Origin: Pedobacter ghigonis
GTDB lineage: Bacteria; Bacteroidota; Bacteroidia; Sphingobacteriales; Sphingobacteriaceae
Length of the DNA stretch: 64,000 nucleotides
Reading direction: 5' to 3'
NCBI RefSeq assembly: GCF_903166585.1
Contig: NZ_CAESCM010000022.1
Location: forward strand, 1-64,000
The notes under the pieces were generated by a model that did no database searches, was not told where the DNA came from, and saw nothing but the letters and a program-made list of their open reading frames with translations. Position 1 is the first letter of the stretch, and each line of letters begins with the position of its first letter. Below, one piece after another: positions 61,455-64,000 of the stretch. The position numbers were made by a program, and so were the translations under genes.

Positions 61455-63089
61455 ATGAAAAAATTAAAATATATACTGTTCTCTTCTCTTGCAGTGTCGC
61501 TGATGTTTTATTCTTCGTGCAAGAAAGCGTTTTTGGATGAAAAACCATATTCGAGTTATACGCCCATTACCTTAAACGATTCGCTTGGTTTTGAGGCCTC
61601 TTTAATTGGCTTGTACAACCACGTAAGTACCATCTATTCTTATGCCGATCAGCAGGGCTGGCCGAGTGTTTGGCAGGTGGGTACCGATGTAGCTAACGCT
61701 ACAACCAACCAGCAGGGGGTCGAAGTACCCTATTACGATTATACCCAGTTAACGCCAACTGATGGGGCTGCTGCGTACATGTGGAACCGGAATTATATTA
61801 TGATTAACCTTTCAAATGTAATTATCGATGGAATAGAAAATCCGTCGGTTACGGCAATCAGTAGCAAAGGAAAAGCAGCAATTAACGCCGAAGCCAAATT
61901 TTTCAGGGCTTTTGCTTATAATACTTTGGCAACCTTGTACGGCAAAGTACCACTAATTAAAAATGCACTTACCGCCCCTAAAACCGATTTTGTACGGGCT
62001 CCGCTTAATGAGGTAAACGATTTTATTGTGAACGATCTGCTTTTTGCAGTGGCAAACTTACCCGATATTGAAGCCGTTAAATCGAATACAAAAGGTAAAA
62101 TGTATGGCAGGGCTAATAAATTTATGGCTATGCAGTTACTGGCAGAAGTATACCTCAGAATGGGTAAAAATGATTTAGCCGAGCAACAGGCCCTGGGCAT
62201 CATCAACAGCGGTAAATTTAGCTTAAATAAAGCGCGTTTTGGTGTTAAAGCCAGTTTACCTGGTGATTACTATTCAGATCTGTTTGTGTATGGCAACCAA
62301 CGCCGTTCTCAAAATAACAAAGAGGTAATTTGGACCTTAGAACAAGAAAACCCATCAAGTGTGGTAGGCGGTATTACCAATAACCCGCAACAAAGAAGGG
62401 TATGGGGTACAGGATATTACGCTATACAGGGGATGGTTTTAGCCGATTCTTTAGGCGGTAGAGGATTATCGAGGTTAAGACTAAGCAACTGGTTTTTATA
62501 TAGCCTGTACAAGCCTGGCGATATCAGAAACTCGCAATACAATGTGAAAAGAAGATTTTATTATAACGACCCTACAAATGCCAAATACGGACAGATTATT
62601 CCTTATACTGGTCCGGATACTTTATTTAAGATTAACCCTTCTATTACCAAATGGAATCAATTTGACCCTAACGATACCTTCGGTTTCGCAATGATTAAAG
62701 ATTTCATTCTGATGCGCCTCGGAGAAACTTACTTATTACTGGCAGAAGCACAGTTTAAACAAGGTAAGCTAATCGATGCGGCAGCTTCCATTAATGAGTT
62801 GAGGAAAAGGGCATTTGTTGATTATCCTACCCGTGGGCAGGTACAGGCTTCAGACATTAATCTCAATTTTATATTGGATGAACGTGCACGCGAACTAATT
62901 GGCGAAGAAAACAGAAGAATGACTTTAATGCGTACAGGTACCTTGGTTGACCGTGCTATTAACTTAAACAGTAACGATGCTGCAAAACCTTTAAAAGGCT
63001 TGACTTCAAAAAACTTATTGTTACCTATTCCGTTAACTGAAATCCAATTGAACAAGGATGCGCTCTTAGAACAAAACCCAGGATATTAA
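61455..63089 (+). CDS. SusD/RagB-family glycan-binding lipoprotein
   Basis: 544 residues with a lipoprotein signal (SLAVSLMFYSSC, lipobox YSSC near residue 22). The TPR-rich fold shows FFRAFAYNTLATLYGKVPLI, MQLLAEVYLRMGKNDLAEQQALGIINSG and the conserved C-terminal LDERARELIGEENRRMTLMRTG near 480. It captures glycan at the cell surface and hands it to SusC. Starts 21 bases after susC and ends at an intrinsic terminator, closing the operon. Confidence 0.95.
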   Translation: MKKLKYILFSSLAVSLMFYSSCKKAFLDEKPYSSYTPITLNDSLGFEASLIGLYNHVSTIYSYADQQGWPSVWQVGTDVANATTNQQGVEVPYYDYTQLTPTDGAAAYMWNRNYIMINLSNVIIDGIENPSVTAISSKGKAAINAEAKFFRAFAYNTLATLYGKVPLIKNALTAPKTDFVRAPLNEVNDFIVNDLLFAVANLPDIEAVKSNTKGKMYGRANKFMAMQLLAEVYLRMGKNDLAEQQALGIINSGKFSLNKARFGVKASLPGDYYSDLFVYGNQRRSQNNKEVIWTLEQENPSSVVGGITNNPQQRRVWGTGYYAIQGMVLADSLGGRGLSRLRLSNWFLYSLYKPGDIRNSQYNVKRRFYYNDPTNAKYGQIIPYTGPDTLFKINPSITKWNQFDPNDTFGFAMIKDFILMRLGETYLLLAEAQFKQGKLIDAAASINELRKRAFVDYPTRGQVQASDINLNFILDERARELIGEENRRMTLMRTGTLVDRAINLNSNDAAKPLKGLTSKNLLLPIPLTEIQLNKDALLEQNPGY

Positions 63090-63112
63090 TCCCGTCCTTT
63101 TATATTTATTCT

Positions 63113-63150
63113 AGCTCCTTAACTGCTTTGTGCAGTTGGGGAGCTTTTTT
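63113..63150 (+). terminator. intrinsic terminator after the susD gene
   Basis: AGCTCCTTAACTGC (63113-63126) pairs with GCAGTTGGGGAGCT (63132-63145), 14 bp including two G-U pairs, loop TTTGT, and is followed by a T-run (63145-63150). Confidence 0.85.
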
Positions 63151-63155
63151 GTTTC

Positions 63156-63370
63156 TAACCGCAAAGTGCGCTGAGGTTGTTAGTCTTAAAATTTATAAAC
63201 CACCAAGCCGCGAAGTACACTAAGTTTCATGTAATTAAAATATCGCTACCAATTTTGCTTTGTGTGCTCAGTGATTTCTCTCTGTTTACTCTGTGGTTAA
63301 ATGTGAATGCTATGCCTTCTCTTTACGTCCTTTGCGGTTAAAATCTTTCTTTCTCTGCGGTTAAATTATG
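63156..63370. repeat. scattered AACCGCAAAG / TGCGGTTA repeats, both orientations
   Basis: TAACCGCAAAGTGCGCTGAG starts at about 63156. Inverted forms follow (CTCTGTGGTTAAATG near 63290, CCTTTGCGGTTAAAATC near 63330, CTCTGCGGTTAAATTATGCG near 63353), and CCGCGAAGTACACTAAG lies at about 63210. They use the same vocabulary as the array at 39202-39890, mainly in the opposite sense. No gene is seen in this stretch. Confidence 0.75.
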
Positions 63371-63735
63371 CGTTGTACCTAAAAATAAACCAATTTAAAT
63401 GAAAGCTTCCTGCAGTATGCAGCGTTAAATCATGAGGGTTATGAAACTTTCCTGCCATCGGAAGCACAAAATCATGATTTTTTGAAAAAAGCTTAGAAAA
63501 GCATTTTGTATCTAGTTTATACCGGCTGATTCAGTTGCCTGAGAAAGACAATGGATACCAGATTAAAACATATCAAAACATTAGATCGTTTAGCGCAGTA
63601 GATTTTTGTTTTGCGCAGAATCAAACGCTCAAAATCCTGGTTTATTTAGCGGTAAAATTACCACCTTAAGTTTTGAATTATAAACGTATAATTGACGTTT
63701 ATAAAAATGAATTTTTATTCGAAAAACGCTAAAAA
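63371..63735. other. spacer with no recognised gene
   Basis: AT-rich, about 360 bases. It contains an ATCATGA / TCATGAT inverted pair near 63430-63480, but I see no open frame with family features, no tRNA and no clear promoter. Confidence 0.4.
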
Positions 63736-63825
63736 GCCCAAAAAATGGTAAAAAATAACAATTTGACCCCTTTTTATTACTGGATTACCCCTCACTACCA
63801 GGCTCTTTTTTATGGTTAATTTGTT
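63736..63825 (+). promoter_or_regulatory. second copy of the susC upstream element
   Basis: ACCCCT at 63766-63771 and 63787-63792 (21 bp apart), then ATGGTTAATTTGTT at 63812-63825, 25 bp after the second. Spacings match 58224-58312 exactly, and flanking text (ATAACAATTT, TTTATTAC, ATTACCCCTCACT) is also shared. It stands about 137 bases before the truncated gene at 63962, as the first copy stands about 122 before susC. Confidence 0.65.
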
Positions 63826-63961
63826 AAAACCAAGTATAAGATATAAGCCGATCCAAATTATTCGAAGATTAACTACCTGGAATAATTGATGGTTGTAGCC
63901 ATTTTAAAAATGAATGTTGCAGCCAGTTTTTTCCCGGGTAAAACCAAACTTAAAACTAATC

Positions 63962-64000
63962 ATGAAAAGACAAAAAAGAGCGAATTCGGTATCTCCAGAT
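63962..64000 (+). CDS. start of a truncated gene, probably a second SusC-type receptor
   Basis: Thirteen codons (MKRQKRANSVSPD) are visible before the window ends. The sequence is too short to identify a family. The upstream copy of the susC regulatory element and a similar leader length suggest another locus gene under the same regulator, for example a second SusC. Confidence 0.5.
   Translation, partial: MKRQKRANSVSPD

Overview
The window looks like chromosome of a Bacteroidota bacterium, most likely a Sphingobacteriaceae member close to Pedobacter. The evidence is AT-rich DNA, SusC/SusD and other TonB-dependent receptors, a one-protein hybrid two-component regulator, many exported glycoside hydrolases and sulfatases, TAnnTTTG-type promoters, and few Shine-Dalgarno sequences. 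This assignment is inferred from gene content only.

Left edge (1-7.5 kb): the 3' end of a group II intron (domains V and VI are readable), a long gene-poor stretch, a YVTN beta-propeller protein, a VOC protein with a small membrane protein, a formylglycine sulfatase divergent from a GH27 alpha-galactosidase, and a GlxA/AraC-type regulator divergent from an SRPBCC protein.

Envelope-stress module (7.5-22.6 kb): an OmpR-type response regulator and histidine kinase sit in the middle. Around them are an LtaS-like alkaline-phosphatase-superfamily membrane enzyme with a small XRE protein, a lipoprotein, a TonB-dependent receptor, a PepSY-like protein with a PAP2 phosphatase, and a TolC/adaptor/RND efflux operon. 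All five flanking transcription units have the same promoter architecture: two CTWCAG-like hexamers 11 bp apart, with a TAnnTTT -7 element exactly 16 bp from the start of the second hexamer. This local regulon is the most interesting signal in the window. It resembles in logic, but not in sequence, the PmrA box of enterobacteria. Four imperfect 137-bp tandem repeats follow the kinase.

Middle (22.6-43 kb): a 21-bp tandem repeat, a helical protein of unknown function, a chromate operon (a ChrB-like domain fused to an AraC DNA-binding domain, ChrA, and a small outer-membrane protein), a GH35/GH109/N-acetylhexosamine-kinase cluster probably for GalNAc- and Gal-containing glycans, a CDP-alcohol phosphotransferase/GtrA pair, a PhyH oxygenase, an SDR enzyme, a TonB receptor with a PepSY membrane protein (probably iron-siderophore uptake), a selenoprotein-W-like Rdx protein, a TPR histidine kinase and tRNA-Cys(GCA). 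The intergenic spaces at 34.5 and 39.2 kb hold low-complexity or tandem repeat arrays.

Right part (43-64 kb): a second sulfatase, then a polysaccharide utilisation locus. It is led by a 1348-residue hybrid sensor/regulator, followed by a BNR_4 propeller enzyme, a bimodular GH43, a GH105, a DUF2264 protein, a GH43 resembling exo-beta-1,3-galactanases, a GH35, SusC and SusD. The enzyme set fits rhamnose/glucuronate-capped arabinogalactan, though a pectic side chain or another galactan is possible. About 90 bp upstream of susC is repeated, with identical internal spacing, in front of a gene that begins at 63962 and runs off the window. This suggests a second target of the same regulator.
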